Shown here piece by piece: positions 63,655-64,000 of a DNA stretch of 64,000 bases; within the stretch, counting starts at the first letter, position 1, and every line of letters begins with the position of its first letter. The position numbers and the translations under genes are program-made. The stretch lies in NCBI RefSeq assembly GCF_047159865.1, contig NZ_AP038804.1, positions 1,550,001-1,614,000 on the forward strand. Reading direction: 5' to 3'. Below the pieces are notes generated by a model, which saw only the letters and a program-made list of their open reading frames with translations, made no database searches and was not told the origin of the DNA. This DNA comes from JAIOSF01 sp047159865 (GTDB lineage Bacteria > Campylobacterota > Campylobacteria > Campylobacterales > Arcobacteraceae).

Positions 63655-64000
63655 ATGGAAAATATAACAGAGTTAATCACCAATATAATAAACGATGATA
63701 CTATTATCAAAGCAGTTTTTAGTGGAGTAAGAAACAAGTCTGAAAAAACTTTTACTAAAGTAACTATCAAAAAAGTTATCATAAAAAATGAAGAGAAATA
63801 TCAGTTTGAGTACTTTTATGATAAAAATGTAGAACATAAAAATCTAAACAAGTCTGAAACAATAGATGAGATGTGTTATCTAACTCAAACATATTTTAAA
63901 CAAATTGTTATAAATACAATTCAATCAGACTATCAAATTTTAGTGAGTAAAAAAGGTGTGGCAAAAGTTCATAAAAAAGCAGCGACTAGAAAATTTGAAG
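63655..64000 (+). CDS. Start of a probable class I SAM-dependent methyltransferase
   Basis: An ATG at 63655 with AAAAGGAA upstream opens 115 codons that run off the right edge. The N-terminal part (MENITELITNIINDD..., with SGVRNKSEKTF and KKAATRKFE) resembles the accessory N-terminal region of a methyltransferase family found in this group whose catalytic domain would lie beyond the window. The methyltransferase identity is from memory of the family start, since no SAM motif is visible here. Confidence 0.6.
   Translation, partial: MENITELITNIINDDTIIKAVFSGVRNKSEKTFTKVTIKKVIIKNEEKYQFEYFYDKNVEHKNLNKSETIDEMCYLTQTYFKQIVINTIQSDYQILVSKKGVAKVHKKAATRKFE

Noticed and set aside
1..64000. CRISPR array, prophage or insertion sequence
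   Set aside because: I saw no regular spaced repeats, transposase, integrase or phage structural genes. The only tandem repeat is the coding linker at 12072-12158.

Overview
This is an AT-rich chromosomal window from a Gram-negative bacterium. Gene content points to Campylobacterota (former Epsilonproteobacteria), most likely an Arcobacter- or Sulfurimonas-like organism. The supporting traits are a short MurB, a futalosine-pathway MqnD, a Csd4/Pgp1-type cell-shape carboxypeptidase with a Q-x-x-E zinc site, an isolated fliP, a PgbA-like exported protein, NifU/NifS as the Fe-S system and AAAGGA-type ribosome binding sites. Genus-level placement is inference. I see no prophage, insertion sequence, transposase, CRISPR array or plasmid gene.

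Layout. 1-8350: a compact type II secretion operon (end of an upstream gene, then L/M/N/C-like genes, secretin D, ATPase E, platform F) ending in a small outer-membrane barrel; mqnD and a double-CXXC periplasmic thioredoxin follow. 10407-14293 (minus): a TPR plus beta-barrel protein resembling a Slam/type XI secretion translocator, followed 14 bases later by an 850-residue FecR-domain protein whose C-terminus resembles the lipoprotein beta-barrel that marks Slam cargo. 14448-18799: murB, an OmpR-type two-component pair and a comM/yifB ATPase. 18864-27792 (minus): fusA, rpsG, rpsL, recA, argH, a MscS channel, nifU and nifS, cut into transcription units by clear hairpin terminators. 27924-33544: dapF, a glucosaminidase lipoprotein, lpxB, then the rpmJ-rpsM-rpsK-rpsD-rpoA-rplQ operon. 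33673-40283: an HD-GYP protein, dnaE, metX, xseB and a membrane-anchored TonB/TolA-like protein. 40300-50427 (minus): housekeeping genes including fliP, yihY, a glcD-type oxidase, bioD, an HD hydrolase preceded by an overlooked 53-residue membrane protein, rpiB, lepB, folD, a membrane-anchored HNH protein and a superoxide reductase. 49915-57217 (minus): moaC, DUF493, HIT, a Tat-type M15 peptidase, Csd4-like lipoprotein, metH and a short nucleosidase, nearly all overlapping or within 15 bases. 57357-58447: rpsU, tRNA-Arg(UCG) with strong hairpins behind it, and an unknown gene. 58481-61297 (minus): a 938-residue protein fusing a DMT/EamA-like membrane region to a periplasmic glycine-betaine-type binding domain, divergent from a major porin. 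62752-64000: a VanZ-like protein, an unknown gene and the start of a probable methyltransferase.

The two most interesting loci are the FecR-domain/Slam-like pair, a candidate surface-protein export system, and the EamA-OpuAC fusion, a domain combination I cannot match to a described transporter. Most of the rest is ordinary core metabolism and information processing.
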